Source: Peptostreptococcaceae bacterium (lineage in GTDB: Bacteria; Bacillota; Clostridia; Peptostreptococcales; Peptostreptococcaceae). From it: a DNA stretch of 64,000 nt. The position numbers and the translations under genes are program-made. Below, in pieces: positions 1 through 8,947 of this stretch (its first letter is position 1; the number at the start of each line of letters is the position of its first letter). A model generated the notes under the pieces. That model was not told where the DNA came from. It did no database searches and saw only the letters and a list, made by a program, of their open reading frames with translations. The stretch covers positions 62,001 through 126,000 of the forward strand of contig JAOARY010000051.1 in NCBI GenBank assembly GCA_025210335.1, in the 5' to 3' direction.

Positions 1-1180
1 AGTATTAGCATCGATGGAATGTGAAGGTTTTTATGTGGATATATTTAAATTAAAAGAATTAGATATGGTATTTTCAAAAGAAATAGATGAATTAACAAAG
101 GAAATATATTCTTATACTAAAGAAGAATTCAATATAAATTCACCAAAGCAATTAGGTGTTATATTATTTGAAGAATTAGGTTTAAAAGTTATTAAAAAAA
201 CGAAAACAGGTTATTCTACAAGTATAGAAGTATTAGAAAAATTATTAAATGACCATCCAATAATAAAAAATATAATTGATTATAGGCATATAACAAAATT
301 AAAATCGACTTATGTTGATGGTCTAAGTAAGATAATTAATCCTAAAACAAATAGAATACATTCTTCATTTAACCAAACTATAACAACTACTGGTAGAATA
401 TCTTCAACTGAACCAAATCTTCAAAATATACCTGTTAGAATGAAACTTGGTAGAGAGATAAGAAAGGTATTTATAGCAAAAGAAAATCATAAATTAGTAG
501 ATGCAGATTATTCACAAATAGAATTAAGATTATTAGCACATATAAGTGATGATGAGCATATGAAAGAAGCTTTTGTTAATGAAGAAGATATACATGCTAT
601 GACAGCCTCTAAAGTATTTAATAAACCATTAGAAGAAGTTGATTCGTATTTAAGAGGACAAGCAAAGGCTGTTAATTTCGGGATTGTATATGGTATTAGT
701 GACTTTGGATTATCAAAAAATTTAAATATACCAGTTAAAGTAGCTAAAGAATATATAGAAAATTATTTGGAAAAATATCCAAATATAAAAAGATATATGG
801 ATGATATAGTAGCTAAGGCAAAGGACGATGGTTATGTAACGACTATATTAAATAGAAGAAGATATATACCTGAGATTAATTCTAGTAATTTTATTATGAA
901 AAACCTAGGTAAAAGACTTGCTATGAATACTCCTATACAAGGTGGCGCAGCTGATATTATAAAGATTGCTATGGTTAATGTGTATAATAGGCTTAAGAAA
1001 GAAAATTTAAAATCAAAATTAATATTACAAGTTCATGATGAACTGATAATAGAAGCTATAGATGATGAAGTTGAATTTGTAAAAGAAATATTAAAGCAAG
1101 AGATGGAAAGTGCAATAAAATTAAATGTACCACTTACAGTTGACTTGAGTGAAGGAAATTCTTGGTACGAAGCAAAGTAG
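1..1180 (+). CDS. polA: DNA polymerase I, C-terminal part (5' end outside window)
   Basis: This is the family A polymerase domain that fills gaps and replaces primers during replication and repair. The reading frame is already open at the window edge (VLAS precedes the first internal Met at base 14), so the gene starts upstream and about 390 residues of an expected 880 or so are seen. Motif A (DYSQIELRLLAH, about 163-174 counted from that Met), the O-helix motif B (RGQAKAVNFGIVYG) and motif C (QVHDELI) are all intact, so the polymerase active site is complete. The exonuclease domains lie outside the window and cannot be judged. The stop codon lies 8 bases before the coaE start, which suggests one operon with coaE. 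Confidence 0.97.
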   Translation, partial: VLASMECEGFYVDIFKLKELDMVFSKEIDELTKEIYSYTKEEFNINSPKQLGVILFEELGLKVIKKTKTGYSTSIEVLEKLLNDHPIIKNIIDYRHITKLKSTYVDGLSKIINPKTNRIHSSFNQTITTTGRISSTEPNLQNIPVRMKLGREIRKVFIAKENHKLVDADYSQIELRLLAHISDDEHMKEAFVNEEDIHAMTASKVFNKPLEEVDSYLRGQAKAVNFGIVYGISDFGLSKNLNIPVKVAKEYIENYLEKYPNIKRYMDDIVAKAKDDGYVTTILNRRRYIPEINSSNFIMKNLGKRLAMNTPIQGGAADIIKIAMVNVYNRLKKENLKSKLILQVHDELIIEAIDDEVEFVKEILKQEMESAIKLNVPLTVDLSEGNSWYEAK

Positions 1181-1188
1181 GTGATTTT

Positions 1189-1794
1189 ATGTTGTTTTTA
1201 GGTCTTACAGGTTCTATAGGGACAGGTAAAAGTACAGTTTCAAAGATTTTTAAAGAAAAGAATATAGATATAATAGATGCTGACTATATAGCTAAAAAAT
1301 TATTATATATAAATGAACTGGGCTATGCGGCATTAATAAAAGAGTTTGGTTTGAATATATTAGCGGATGATAAATCGATAGACAAAAAGAAACTAAAAGA
1401 TATCGTATTTAATGATGAAAATAAAAGGCTTAAATTAAATTCAATAATGCATCCGCTTATAATCAATAAAATATTAGTGGATAAAAAGAGTTATGAAGAT
1501 AAAAATAAAAAGATGGTGATATTAGATGCACCTTTGCTTTTTGAAACAAAACTAAATGAGTATTGTGATTTTAATTTGGTTATAACATGTAAAGAAGAAA
1601 TACAAATCCAAAGAATCAAAAAAAGAGATAATATGGATGAAGAGTTGATAAAAAATATAATAAAAAGACAGATGCCACAAAATAAAAAAAGAGATTTAGC
1701 TGATTATTATATAGATAATTCTTTTGATTATGATTCTTTGGAAGAGCAAATAAATAGATTTTTGATATTTTTGGAGGAGCGTTTTGAAATTTGA
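1189..1794 (+). CDS. coaE: Dephospho-CoA kinase
   Basis: CoaE phosphorylates dephospho-CoA in the last step of coenzyme A synthesis. The P-loop GSIGTGKST is at residues 8-16, the DAD substrate motif follows near residue 32, and LDAPLLFE lies near residue 111. The length of 201 residues is usual for the family. I chose the ATG at 1189 because AGGTGA sits 4 bases upstream of it and the protein then starts directly before the P-loop; a TTG at 1162 would add nine residues and has no ribosome binding site. The gene follows polA closely and its 3' end overlaps the next gene by 11 bases, so polA-coaE-slt are probably co-transcribed. Confidence 0.95.
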   Translation: MLFLGLTGSIGTGKSTVSKIFKEKNIDIIDADYIAKKLLYINELGYAALIKEFGLNILADDKSIDKKKLKDIVFNDENKRLKLNSIMHPLIINKILVDKKSYEDKNKKMVILDAPLLFETKLNEYCDFNLVITCKEEIQIQRIKKRDNMDEELIKNIIKRQMPQNKKRDLADYYIDNSFDYDSLEEQINRFLIFLEERFEI

Positions 1795-2320
1795 TAAGAA
1801 ATTAAAAGCTATTATTATGATTGGTATTTCTGTATGGGGGATATTTTTGATAAGAAATCTAATTTTGGAATATTCCTATCCTATAAAATATAAAGAGTAT
1901 GTATATAAATATTCTGAAGAATATGGAATAGATCCATTACTTGTATTTTCGATAATAAGAGAAGAAAGTAAGTTTTTCCCTTATGCTAGATCCAAAAAGG
2001 ATGCAAAAGGTCTTATGCAAATATCTAATATAACAAAGGATTGGGCATTTGATGAACTAAAGTTAAAAGATTCAAATATATATGATCCAAAGACTAATAT
2101 ACAAATAGGAACATGGTATTTATCAAGGCTTGTAAAAGAATTTAAAGATGAAGAATTTGCGATTATTGCTTATAATTGTGGATCTGGAAATTTAAAATCA
2201 TGGATGAGTAAGAATTATGTAGTAAAAGATAAAGAATATAAAATACCTTATATTGAAACGAAATTTTATTTGAAAAAGGTGAAAAAATCTTATGAAAAAT
2301 ATAAACAAATTTATAATTAG
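1784..2320 (+). CDS. Membrane-anchored soluble lytic transglycosylase (GH23, SLT domain)
   Basis: This enzyme cleaves the MurNAc-GlcNAc bond of peptidoglycan without water, forming 1,6-anhydro ends. A single membrane segment at about residues 8-26 anchors it outside the cell. The SLT signature is complete: REESKF with catalytic Glu at 60/61, GLMQI at 76-80, then GTWYL and the AYNCG motif. The start is TTG with GGAGG six bases upstream. At 178 residues it is a minimal catalytic domain with no substrate-binding repeats. It overlaps coaE by 11 bases and the next gene by 29, which means tight translational coupling in this operon. Confidence 0.9.
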   Translation: MKFDKKLKAIIMIGISVWGIFLIRNLILEYSYPIKYKEYVYKYSEEYGIDPLLVFSIIREESKFFPYARSKKDAKGLMQISNITKDWAFDELKLKDSNIYDPKTNIQIGTWYLSRLVKEFKDEEFAIIAYNCGSGNLKSWMSKNYVVKDKEYKIPYIETKFYLKKVKKSYEKYKQIYN

Positions 2321-3851
2321 TAAAATAAAATTATGGATATTTATTTTTATATTTGTATTTAGTTTTACATTTGATTCTATTAATACGTATGCTTTAACAG
2401 AATTTACAAAAAAGGAAATTGATAAATATGATTTAAATATTACTATAAGTAATTTTTCAACAATGAATCCAATATTGAATAAGGAAGAGTCTGTTGATTA
2501 TTTTTTAAAACTTGTGTATGATTCATTATTTGAAATAGATGATGATTATAATTTGGAATATAAATTAGCAAGTGATATTAATATATCTAATGATTTTAAA
2601 CAATTAGATATTAGTTTAAGATCAGATATTAGATGGCATGATGGAACACCCATTAATCCAGATGATGTTAAATTCAGCATAGAATATATAAAAAATAATT
2701 ATCAAAGTTCTTATTATCCACTTGTTAGCAATATTGATAAGGTTTTGGTGACGGGAAATAAAAATTTGAGCATATATTTAAAAAGTAAAGATCCATTTTG
2801 TGATAAAAAAATGATATTTCCTATTATACCTATGCATTCATATAGTAATTTGAATGTAAAAAAATCTAAGCTAAAAGCTTCAAATATTGTAGGAAGTGGT
2901 ATTTATAAAATATATAATATAAATAATAAAGAGATTGATTTGATTTCTAATGAAGATTATTATTTGAAAAAAGCAAATATAAAAAATATAAAATGTAAAA
3001 TTGTACCGTCTTTTGATACTAGAATTCATATGTTAGAATCAAGAGAGAGTGATATAACAAATATAAATACAATTGATGCAAGAAAATATTCAAATAAGGA
3101 TTTTAATGTTATTGATTATAGTTCAAGAGAATTTGTATTTTTGAGATTAAATGATGAAGATGAAAAATTACAAAATGAAAATATAAATAAATTTTTGATA
3201 AACGCAATAGATAAAGACGCTATATTAAAAGAGATATATGTTGATAAAGGAGAGGTAAATAGTTTGCCACTTCATAAAAAAACAAAATATTACAATCATG
3301 ATTTAATTGAAGTATATAATAAAGATGATGCATATTCTTATATTCAAAAATATGCACAAGAAAAAGAGATAAAAGAAGATTTAAATACTTATTTATCATT
3401 AAATTTATTAGTATCAAAAGAGGATGAAAATAAAATTTCGATAGCTTATAAATTAAAAAAAGATTTTATGGATTTAAAGGTAAATCTAAATATTATAGAA
3501 TTAAATAATGAAGATTTTTTGAAAAAAATTGAAAAGAAAGATTATGAATTGGCACTGATGACTTGGAAGATGCCAGTATACCCTCAAATTAAAAATTATT
3601 ATTATTTGCAAAATAATTTTAATAGAAAAAATAATAATCTTAATTTAGCATTTAATAATTTTATTAATTCAAACAAAGATAGCTATTTAAATGATTATAA
3701 GATATTACAAAAAAATATATTTGAAAATTTATTTAATGTGGGATTGTTGATAAAGAGTAATAGCCTTATAATTGATAAAAATATAAAGGGAAATTTAAGT
3801 CCAAATTCATTTAATATATATAATGGAATAGAGAATTTAGACTTAAAATAG
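2292..3851 (+). CDS. Family 5 extracellular solute-binding protein (peptide/nickel type), orphan
   Basis: The protein looks like the substrate-binding part of an oligopeptide or nickel ABC transporter (SBP_bac_5). Family features are the LVYDSLFEID segment near residue 75, the RSDIRWHDGTPINPDDVKFS segment near 110-130 and GSGIYKI near 205. The N terminus has lysines, a hydrophobic stretch of about 20 residues and NTYALTE, so it is exported; no lipobox cysteine is seen, which is unusual for a Gram-positive binding protein. No permease or ATPase gene lies nearby. The ATG at 2292 has AAAGGTGA upstream and overlaps the transglycosylase gene by 29 bases. The link to a murein-cutting enzyme hints at a cell-wall peptide ligand, but that is only inference. 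Confidence 0.75.
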   Translation: MKNINKFIISKIKLWIFIFIFVFSFTFDSINTYALTEFTKKEIDKYDLNITISNFSTMNPILNKEESVDYFLKLVYDSLFEIDDDYNLEYKLASDINISNDFKQLDISLRSDIRWHDGTPINPDDVKFSIEYIKNNYQSSYYPLVSNIDKVLVTGNKNLSIYLKSKDPFCDKKMIFPIIPMHSYSNLNVKKSKLKASNIVGSGIYKIYNINNKEIDLISNEDYYLKKANIKNIKCKIVPSFDTRIHMLESRESDITNINTIDARKYSNKDFNVIDYSSREFVFLRLNDEDEKLQNENINKFLINAIDKDAILKEIYVDKGEVNSLPLHKKTKYYNHDLIEVYNKDDAYSYIQKYAQEKEIKEDLNTYLSLNLLVSKEDENKISIAYKLKKDFMDLKVNLNIIELNNEDFLKKIEKKDYELALMTWKMPVYPQIKNYYYLQNNFNRKNNNLNLAFNNFINSNKDSYLNDYKILQKNIFENLFNVGLLIKSNSLIIDKNIKGNLSPNSFNIYNGIENLDLK

Positions 3852-3862
3852 GAGGCGTTTAA

Positions 3863-4360
3863 ATGAAAAAACTTGGAATATGGATTGGTGTTATAATAGC
3901 TATAATTGTAGTGTCATTTTTCTTTGGAGCTTATTTAGGGAATAGATATAAATCAGATTATACACAAGAAAATTCAAAAAAGATGGATATTAAAAAAGTT
4001 ATAGAAAATAAAGATACTAGTAATAGTACACAAACAAATAATACAAATAATAATGTAGAAGAAAGTAATTTAGATGGTCAAAATAATTCTAATAACACAA
4101 CAAATAATACAACTGGAAATACAAATGCAACTAATACAACTACAAATAATACAACTAATACTAACACAAATACGCAAACAACCAATCAAAATGAAGATGA
4201 ATCAAAGATTATATATAGAATAATAGTTGATGGAGACCAAAAGGTAGCACTTACAGGAAAGCAAAAAGCAATAGATTATGCTAAGAAAAATTTCAAAGGA
4301 AATGTAGTTATACAATCTTCAAAAACAAATGAAACGGTAGCTGAATTTAGAGTTGAATAA
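3863..4360 (+). CDS. Membrane-anchored protein with a long Thr/Asn-rich linker
   Basis: I do not recognise this family. A single membrane helix at residues 5-25 is followed by a short charged stretch, then about 70 residues made almost only of Asn and Thr (about 55-115), and a compact C-terminal domain of about 50 residues (IIYRIIVDGDQKVALTGKQKA onward). The layout suggests an outside domain held off the membrane on a flexible spacer. AGGAGG seven bases before the ATG supports the start. The linker is coded by near-repeats of AAT and ACA/ACT triplets, so its length may vary between strains. It ends the polA-coaE-slt cluster. Confidence 0.7.
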   Translation: MKKLGIWIGVIIAIIVVSFFFGAYLGNRYKSDYTQENSKKMDIKKVIENKDTSNSTQTNNTNNNVEESNLDGQNNSNNTTNNTTGNTNATNTTTNNTTNTNTNTQTTNQNEDESKIIYRIIVDGDQKVALTGKQKAIDYAKKNFKGNVVIQSSKTNETVAEFRVE

Positions 4361-4481
4361 AATTTATTTTAAAATAGGAATACAGTATTATATTTAAAAA
4401 ATATAAAATAAAGAATCATAATAAAAAAAATTTATGATATAATAATATTCAATAAGAAATTTGATTAAAGGGAGATTTGCT

Positions 4482-5372
4482 ATGATTAAAAAATTGTCGA
4501 TATGTTTACTTGGTATTTGTTTATTTACTTCTACTGCTTCATATGCTGCTGATTATAAGACTGTTAAGGTTTCTGCTGATGTTTTAAATGTCAGATCAGG
4601 AACTAGTATTGAGGCAGATGTAATAGGAAAAATTGAAAATTCAAAAGAAATTAGTGTTATTAATGAAATTGAAGAAAATGAACTTAAATGGTATGAGATA
4701 AATTTTGAAAAAGATAAAAAAGCATACATAAGCGCAGAATATACAAGTGACATAAGTGATGGTTTTTATGGTGTAGTTATAGATAATAATTGTAATATAA
4801 GAAAAGAAGCTGATTTAAAATCAGATGTATTACATAAAGTTAATATGTCTGATAAGGTATATATATATGAAAAAGAAGGCGATTTTTATAAAATAAAATA
4901 CAAAGATACTAAAGCTTATATATTTAGTGATTTAGTTTCTTTGGATAAGACTTATATAGTTGGTAGTGCAGTAGCAACAAGAGGTGAATTTAGAAACGAT
5001 GCTTCAAAGATAATATCTGTTGCAAAAAGTAAAATGGGTGTTCCTTATGTATATGGAGCTAATGGACCAAATGCATATGATTGTTCATCATATACTAAAT
5101 ATGTATTTAAAAAGGCTTTAAATATCAATATACCAAGAACTTCTTTAGAACAAAGTAAAACAGGTACAAAAATATCTAAAGAGAATTTATTGCCAGGAGA
5201 TTTAGTATTTTTTGATACAAGCAAAAAAGGTAGAGTTAATCATGTTGGAATATATTTAGGTAAAGGAAAGTTCATACATGAATCATCTGGTTCAGCTAAA
5301 TCAGTTACAATTTCTGATTTGAGCACTGGTTTTTATAAAAGAGTATACAAATGGGCAAGAAGAATCAAATAA
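4482..5372 (+). CDS. Secreted NlpC/P60 peptidoglycan endopeptidase with two SH3 domains
   Basis: This is a cell-wall hydrolase that cuts peptide stems of peptidoglycan. A signal peptide covers residues 1-22 (cleavage after SYA or YAA), followed by two bacterial SH3 domains (about 27-85 and 93-150) and a C-terminal NlpC/P60 domain (about 175-296). The catalytic triad is visible: Cys201 in YDCSSY, His254 in NHVGIYL and His266 in FIHESS. The ATG at 4482 is preferred over a TTG at 4461 because AAAGGGAG lies between them at good spacing and the signal peptide then starts properly. It has its own 120-bp upstream gap and is followed by a terminator, so it is likely a single-gene unit. Confidence 0.93.
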   Translation: MIKKLSICLLGICLFTSTASYAADYKTVKVSADVLNVRSGTSIEADVIGKIENSKEISVINEIEENELKWYEINFEKDKKAYISAEYTSDISDGFYGVVIDNNCNIRKEADLKSDVLHKVNMSDKVYIYEKEGDFYKIKYKDTKAYIFSDLVSLDKTYIVGSAVATRGEFRNDASKIISVAKSKMGVPYVYGANGPNAYDCSSYTKYVFKKALNINIPRTSLEQSKTGTKISKENLLPGDLVFFDTSKKGRVNHVGIYLGKGKFIHESSGSAKSVTISDLSTGFYKRVYKWARRIK

Positions 5373-5401
5373 TAAAATTTAATAGTTAAAAAAATATTTA
5401 A

Positions 5402-5438
5402 AAACATTATCGAGTTTATCTTGATAGTGTTTTTTTTA
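5402..5438 (+). terminator. Rho-independent terminator after the NlpC/P60 gene
   Basis: AACATTATCGAG pairs with CTTGATAGTGTT (two G-U pairs) around a 5-base loop, followed by eight T. It closes the NlpC/P60 unit. Confidence 0.85.
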
Positions 5439-5586
5439 TAGAAAAAAAATAAAGCTATCATTATATCAAATGGGAATCGTTTTTAATAAACTTTGTAAAT
5501 CTAAAAATGAATTAGTATTGTGGGAATCCTTAAAAAAGCCAATCGTGATTAATTAGTCTGAATTTTTACGAAAAGGAATATGAACA

Positions 5587-5604
5587 TTGTTAAATTATTA
5601 ATAA
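5587..5604 (+). promoter_or_regulatory. Candidate Rex (NADH/NAD redox sensor) operator
   Basis: TTGTTAAATTATTAATAA differs from the Rex consensus TTGTTAA-N4-TTAACAA at one base. Rex commonly controls NADH-consuming fermentation and energy genes in clostridia, and the operon downstream codes for the NAD-linked Rnf complex. The site lies 86 bases before the promoter -35, so direct blocking is not certain, and in such AT-rich DNA a one-mismatch match can arise by chance. Confidence 0.45.
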
Positions 5605-5672
5605 AAATACATAAAAATTTATTATATTCGACAAAAATTATCTTTCTATACAAATTGGTTTATTGTATACAC

Positions 5673-5701
5673 TTGAAAAAATGTTGAAATACTAATATAA
5701 T
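5673..5701 (+). promoter_or_regulatory. Sigma-A promoter, probable rnf promoter
   Basis: TTGAAA and TATAAT are separated by 17 bases. Transcription from here would make a leader of about 380 bases before rnfC. Confidence 0.65.
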
Positions 5702-6088
5702 ATTAATGTGGATTATGGTGTTTGAAGATGCATAATTCAAATTTATAATAAAAAGATAACTAATATTTGATTATATTTGTGTATAAATATGTAGGAAAAA
5801 AGCCTTAAATAAAATATATTTAAAGCTAGATTATATATGATATAATCAACTAGTAACTAAATTTTTATTAAATGGATTATTATGGTGTTATGTATTTTGG
5901 ATTCATAATTTGATTAAAGATATTTTAATTGCAATGTTGTAAAGCTTGTAACTTCTTTAAATTAAACTGAATTTATTTAATATAATACCAAAATAAGCAT
6001 AATTTTTTTTGTTTTTTTATTAGAAAATGTTTTCCTTTTTTTTAAAAGGAAATATTGCTTAAACTATAATGTTTTAGGAGGGAAGAAT

Positions 6089-7414
6089 ATGAAGTTTTCA
6101 ACTTTCAAAGGCGGAGTACATCCTCCACACAGAAAAAAATCAACTGAAAAACTAGCTGTGAGGAGAGCCAATGAGCCAAAGATGGTTTATATACCATTAC
6201 AACAGCATATAGGTGCTCCAGCTAAAGCTCTTGTTAAGCCTGGTGATCAAGTAAAAGTAGGTCAACTTATAGGTGAAATGCAAGGGTTTGTATGTGCTCC
6301 AATTCACTCATCAGTTTCTGGTGTTGTTAAAAAGGTGGCACAATCAAATGTTACTAATGGAACAGGACTTTGTGTAATCATTGAAAATGATATGAAAAAT
6401 GAAATTCATGAAGACATAAAGCCTTTTAAGCCAGTTGAAGAATTAACTGGAGAAGAAATCGTGCAAATAGTAAAAAATGCAGGTATAGTAGGTATGGGTG
6501 GAGCGACATTCCCAGCATACGTTAAATTATCTCCTCCAAAGGAAAAGAAAATAGAGTATATTATATTAAATGGTGCAGAATGTGAGCCTTATCTTACAGC
6601 AGATCACAGATTAATGTTAGAAGAACCAGAAGATGTAGTATATGGTCTTAAGGCTCTTATGAAGTCTGTAGATGTTAAAAAGGGTTACATAGGTATCGAA
6701 AATAACAAGATGGATGCAATAAAAGCTATGCAAGAAGCATGTCAAGGACATGAAGGTATTGAAGTTGTAGCTTTAGAAACTAAATATCCACAAGGTGCAG
6801 AAAAACAACTTATATATGCATGTATAGGAAAAGAAGTTCCTTCAGGTGGACTTCCTATGGATGTTGGAGTTGTTGTAAATAATGTAGGAACAGCAGCACA
6901 ACTTTCTAAGACTATAAAAACAGGATTACCATTAATAGAAAGAATCACAACTGTAACTGGTAGTGCTATAAAAGAGCCTGCTAATTTACTTATAAGAGTA
7001 GGTACGTTAGTAGATGAAATCATAGAAGAATGTGGTGGATTCAAAGAAGAACCAGGAAAAATAATAATGGGTGGACCTATGATGGGATTTGCTCAATATG
7101 CAACAGATATACCAGTAGTAAAAGGTAGTTCAGGCATTCTATGTCTAAACAAAGAAGAAGCAACTTTAAAACAACCTCAAAACTGTATTAAATGTGGTAA
7201 ATGTGTTGATATTTGTCCAGCTAATTTACAACCAGTTTATTTAAGTGCTTATTCTTTAAAGAATGATTTTGAAAAAACTGAAGAATTTAGAGCGTTAGAT
7301 TGTATAGAGTGTGGATCATGTTCATTCATATGTCCATCTAAGAGACCTTTATTACAATCAATAAGAGTAGCAAAAAGAGAAATAATAGCAAAAAGAAGAA
7401 AAGAAAGTAAGTAG
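6089..7414 (+). CDS. rnfC: Rnf complex subunit C (NADH-binding, electron transport)
   Basis: RnfC is the peripheral subunit that exchanges electrons with NAD+/NADH in the ferredoxin:NAD+ oxidoreductase. The protein has the RnfC N-terminal domain (GGVHPPHRK at 8-16), the nucleotide/FMN segment around GMGGATFPAYVKL (about 138-150), and two [4Fe-4S] motifs: Cys366, 369, 372, 376 and Cys405, 408, 411, 415. At 441 residues it has the usual length for the short Gram-positive form without the Ala-rich C-terminal repeats of enterobacteria. AGGAGGG lies before the ATG. It is the first gene of rnfCDGEAB. Confidence 0.97.
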   Translation: MKFSTFKGGVHPPHRKKSTEKLAVRRANEPKMVYIPLQQHIGAPAKALVKPGDQVKVGQLIGEMQGFVCAPIHSSVSGVVKKVAQSNVTNGTGLCVIIENDMKNEIHEDIKPFKPVEELTGEEIVQIVKNAGIVGMGGATFPAYVKLSPPKEKKIEYIILNGAECEPYLTADHRLMLEEPEDVVYGLKALMKSVDVKKGYIGIENNKMDAIKAMQEACQGHEGIEVVALETKYPQGAEKQLIYACIGKEVPSGGLPMDVGVVVNNVGTAAQLSKTIKTGLPLIERITTVTGSAIKEPANLLIRVGTLVDEIIEECGGFKEEPGKIIMGGPMMGFAQYATDIPVVKGSSGILCLNKEEATLKQPQNCIKCGKCVDICPANLQPVYLSAYSLKNDFEKTEEFRALDCIECGSCSFICPSKRPLLQSIRVAKREIIAKRRKESK

Positions 7415-7430
7415 CAAGGAGGGAAAATAA

Positions 7431-8375
7431 ATGAGTACAAAACTATTAATATCATCTTCTCCTCATTTAAGAGCGAAAGAAGATATATCAACAGTAATGA
7501 GAGATGTAGTAATTGCTTTGCTTCCAGCTACAATAGCATCTTTATATTACTTTAGAATGGGAGCATTAAAGGTAATATTATCTGCCGTTATAGGTGCGGT
7601 ACTTTCTGAATTTGCAATGCAAAAGATACTTAAAAAAGAAGTAACTATAAATGATTGGTCAGCTGTTTTAACAGGACTTTTATTAGCTTTTAATATACCA
7701 GCATCAGCACCAATATGGTTACCATTTGTAGGTTCAGTATTTGCAATAGTTGTAGTAAAACAATTATTTGGTGGACTTGGTCATAACTTTATGAATCCAG
7801 CATTAGCAGCAAGAGCGATGCTTTTAGCTTCATGGCCAGTTGAAATGACTAAATGGGTTACTCCAGGAGCTGATGCAGTTACAACTGCAACACCACTTGG
7901 AATTTTAATGGAACAAGGAAAAGATGCAGCACTTAATTTAAATATAATGGATTTATTAATAGGTAATGTAGGTGGATGTATAGGAGAAACTTCAGCAGGA
8001 CTTTTAATATTAGGTGGATTATACCTTATTTATAGAAAAGTTATAACTTATACTATACCAGCTTATTACATTGGAACAGTAGCAGTTTTAACACTTTTAG
8101 TTGGTGGATTTGATTTTAAATATATGATATTCCACACAGTTGCAGGTGGACTTATGATAGGTGCATTCTTTATGGCTACAGATTATGCTTCTTCTCCTGT
8201 AACACAAAAAGGACAAATTATTTATGCTATAGGTTGTGGACTTATGACAGTTGCAATAAGAGTTTGGGGAGGATATCCTGAAGGGGTTTCTTATTCAATC
8301 TTATTTATGAACGTTGCAACACCACTTATAGAAAAATACACTAGTCCAAGAGTATTTGGGGAGGTGTCTAAATAA
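7431..8375 (+). CDS. rnfD: Rnf complex subunit D (membrane flavoprotein)
   Basis: RnfD is an integral membrane subunit carrying covalent FMN and forming part of the ion pathway. Many hydrophobic segments span the protein. The FMN attachment motif is AVTTATPLG, with Thr154 the likely linked residue by analogy with the SGAT site in NqrB/RnfD. AGGAGGG precedes the ATG, 16 bases after rnfC. The stop overlaps the rnfG start by one base (TAATG), so the two are translationally coupled. Confidence 0.96.
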   Translation: MSTKLLISSSPHLRAKEDISTVMRDVVIALLPATIASLYYFRMGALKVILSAVIGAVLSEFAMQKILKKEVTINDWSAVLTGLLLAFNIPASAPIWLPFVGSVFAIVVVKQLFGGLGHNFMNPALAARAMLLASWPVEMTKWVTPGADAVTTATPLGILMEQGKDAALNLNIMDLLIGNVGGCIGETSAGLLILGGLYLIYRKVITYTIPAYYIGTVAVLTLLVGGFDFKYMIFHTVAGGLMIGAFFMATDYASSPVTQKGQIIYAIGCGLMTVAIRVWGGYPEGVSYSILFMNVATPLIEKYTSPRVFGEVSK

Positions 8376-8935
8376 TGAAAGAGATTATTAAATTAGGTGC
8401 TATCCTAACTGTTATATGTGCAGTTGCAGCATTTGCACTTGGTTTTACAAATCAAATGACAGCGGGTGCAATAGCAGAACAAGCAGCACTTTCAAGTACA
8501 AATATGAGAAAAGAATTATTAGCAGATGCAAATAAATTCGAAGAAATAAAAGAAGATTTTAATGCACCATTGGTAAGAGAAGTATACAAAGGTTTAAAAG
8601 ATGGTGAAGTAGTAGGATATACTATAAAAACTGCACCAAGTGGTTATGGTGGAGAAGTTGAAGTTATGGTTGGTATAAGTACAGATGGTAAAATTACTGC
8701 TGTAAGTATTGGTAATCATACGGAAACACCAGGTCTTGGAGCAATAGCTAAGGATGATTCATTTAATGATCAATATGATGGAAAATCTGTAAGCAAAAAT
8801 TTAGAAGTAATCAAAAATGGAACTCCACAAGATAATCAAATAGTAGCAATTTCAGGAGCAACTATAACTTCAGATGCTGTTACTAGAGGAGTTAATGCAG
8901 CTATTGAATTATATAATAATTCATTAAGTAAATAG
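8375..8935 (+). CDS. rnfG: Rnf complex subunit G (FMN-binding)
   Basis: RnfG has one N-terminal membrane helix (about 5-25) and an FMN-binding domain on the outer side. The covalent FMN motif SGATITS is at residues 160-166 with Thr163 as the acceptor. GYGGEVEVMVGI and ETPGLG are conserved family segments. Its 186 residues fit the family. Confidence 0.96.
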   Translation: MKEIIKLGAILTVICAVAAFALGFTNQMTAGAIAEQAALSSTNMRKELLADANKFEEIKEDFNAPLVREVYKGLKDGEVVGYTIKTAPSGYGGEVEVMVGISTDGKITAVSIGNHTETPGLGAIAKDDSFNDQYDGKSVSKNLEVIKNGTPQDNQIVAISGATITSDAVTRGVNAAIELYNNSLSK

Positions 8936-8947
8936 GAGGTGTCGGTT

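Larger units (their letters stand above)
5439..6088 (+). promoter_or_regulatory. 650-bp non-coding leader/promoter region of the rnf operon
   Basis: No convincing gene is found here. The stretch holds a Rex-like palindrome (5587-5604), a Spo0A-box-like TTCGACA (5627-5633), a near-consensus promoter (5673-5701), a second -10 (TATAAT at 5841-5846) and, after each promoter, a similar sequence (TGGATTATGGTGTT at 5709 and TGGATTATTATGGTGTT at 5873). A hairpin with TTTCC/GGAAA arms lies about 40 bases before rnfC. Long leaders of this kind usually carry regulation; which regulator acts is inferred, not shown. Confidence 0.6.

Noticed and set aside
1162-1188. TTG start nine codons upstream for coaE
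   Set aside because: No ribosome binding site precedes it and it lies inside polA; the internal ATG is better placed.
4070-4200. Repeating AAT/ACA triplets considered as a CRISPR or minisatellite
   Set aside because: The repeats are irregular and in frame in a protein linker; there are no spacers.
6742-7044. Minus-strand 100-codon open frame inside rnfC
   Set aside because: It lies entirely within a well-supported gene, has no ribosome binding site and shows no recognisable domain; it is a shadow of the coding strand.
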